In this document: positions 63,786 to 64,000 of the stretch, one piece after another
Layout: each line of letters opens with the position of its first letter
Numbering within the stretch: position 1 is the stretch's first letter
Source: Arthrobacter sp. ov407
GTDB taxonomy: Bacteria > Actinomycetota > Actinomycetes > Actinomycetales > Micrococcaceae
Direction of reading: 5' to 3'
Length of the DNA: 64,000 bases
Assembly: GCF_900102895.1 (NCBI RefSeq)
Contig: NZ_FNGD01000008.1
Span: forward strand, 124,001-188,000
Translations under genes and position numbers: made by a program
The notes under the pieces: model-generated
Seen by the model: only the letters and a program-made list of their open reading frames with translations
Databases searched by the model: none
Told to the model about the DNA's origin: nothing

Positions 63786-63831
63786 TACAATGGCTAGGAC
63801 CGAAATTCGGGTCTTGGCCGGCAGACCGGCC
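63786..63831 (+). promoter_or_regulatory. Promoter -10 and leader hairpin of the next gene
   Basis: TACAAT (63786-63791) is a good -10. About 25 bp later a GGCCGG-CAGA-CCGGCC hairpin (63816-63831) is followed by TTTACTTTC, inside the 5' leader of the gene that starts at 63921. The hairpin could attenuate transcription; evidence is structural only. Confidence 0.45.
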
Positions 63832-63920
63832 TTTACTTTCGCACGCCCGGCACGGGACGCCTTCAATTCCGCGGGAAATGAACTGCGGCGTGCGCACGCA
63901 ATCCAGCTTTCAGGAGCCCA

Positions 63921-64000
63921 ATGAACGCCGTCCAGAGGTTCATCAGAAGCAGAGTGCTTCTGCTGACCGCGTCCATTTTGATCGTGGCCATGTGCCTGTC
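63921..64000 (+). CDS. Start of a membrane or secreted protein (partial)
   Basis: Only 26 residues are inside the window: basic start MNAVQRFIRSRV, then a hydrophobic run LLLTASILIVAMCL that may be a signal peptide or TM helix. GGAG lies 5 nt before the ATG. The function cannot be judged from this. Confidence 0.6.
   Translation, partial: MNAVQRFIRSRVLLLTASILIVAMCL

Noticed and set aside
62114..63790. 558-codon minus-strand ORF opposite serA
   Set aside because: Asp/Gly/Val-rich shadow of the serA coding strand; no start context and no domain.

Overview
The window looks like one contiguous chromosomal segment of a high-GC Gram-positive actinobacterium, most likely Arthrobacter or a close relative in the Micrococcaceae. 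The reasons are the very high GC and GC-rich third codon positions, frequent GTG starts, ATGA/GTGA stop-start overlaps, an NrtR-nadA-nadB-nadC operon with its own cysteine desulfurase, malate:quinone oxidoreductase, DUF2510 and sunset-domain proteins, and an ilvBNC-serA block with a leader-peptide attenuator. The genus is an inference from gene content and was not tested by alignment.

Layout. 1-4.4 kb: branched-chain 2-oxoacid (or pyruvate) dehydrogenase E1 genes, an amino acid permease divergent from an Lrp/AsnC regulator, and a DinB/MDMPI-fold protein. 4.4-10.4 kb: NAD de novo synthesis operon (nrtR, nadA, nadB, nadC, cysteine desulfurase) behind a 31-bp palindrome, the probable NrtR operator. 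10.4-19.3 kb: GtrA and DUF1684 proteins, M20 peptidase, lipoprotein, transglutaminase, a MarR + LLM-monooxygenase pair divergent from an MFS exporter, and an M28 peptidase lipoprotein. 19.3-26.9 kb: a lower-GC three-gene operon with an EctB-type diaminobutyrate aminotransferase, an aspartokinase and a 1430-residue Pls/PosA-type NRPS. This is the most interesting system here: it has the genes expected for a secreted or surface poly-/oligo-2,4-diaminobutyrate, and no ectA or ectC. 26.9-41.1 kb: RND exporter, mqo, peptide-binding lipoprotein, fasciclin lipoprotein, tRNA-Leu, Bcp peroxiredoxin, MarR regulator, small envelope and hypothetical proteins, and a membrane-anchored matrixin.

41.4-52.8 kb: an ~11.4-kb genomic island in the 3' end of tRNA-Lys(CTT). 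A 37-bp repeat of the tRNA 3' end marks the far side, 12-bp tandem repeats lie just inside each end, and the tyrosine integrase is inactivated by an in-frame TAG and a frameshift. Cargo: an unrecognised 915-residue protein, a protein with a C-terminal Tox-REase-5-like nuclease domain, a helicase-associated-domain protein, a KAP-NTPase fragment, an OLD-family ATPase/Toprim nuclease and a DUF6308-like fragment. This looks like a decaying toxin/defence island.

52.9-64 kb: PQQ-type sugar dehydrogenase lipoprotein, sunset-domain protein, LysR regulator, ilvD, a 67-bp palindromic element, the ilv leader peptide and attenuator, ilvB-ilvN-ilvC, serA, and the start of a membrane or secreted protein. 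IlvB, IlvN, IlvC and IlvD together make the 2-oxoacid precursors of valine, leucine and isoleucine; SerA opens serine synthesis. No CRISPR array, rRNA or intact insertion sequence was seen.
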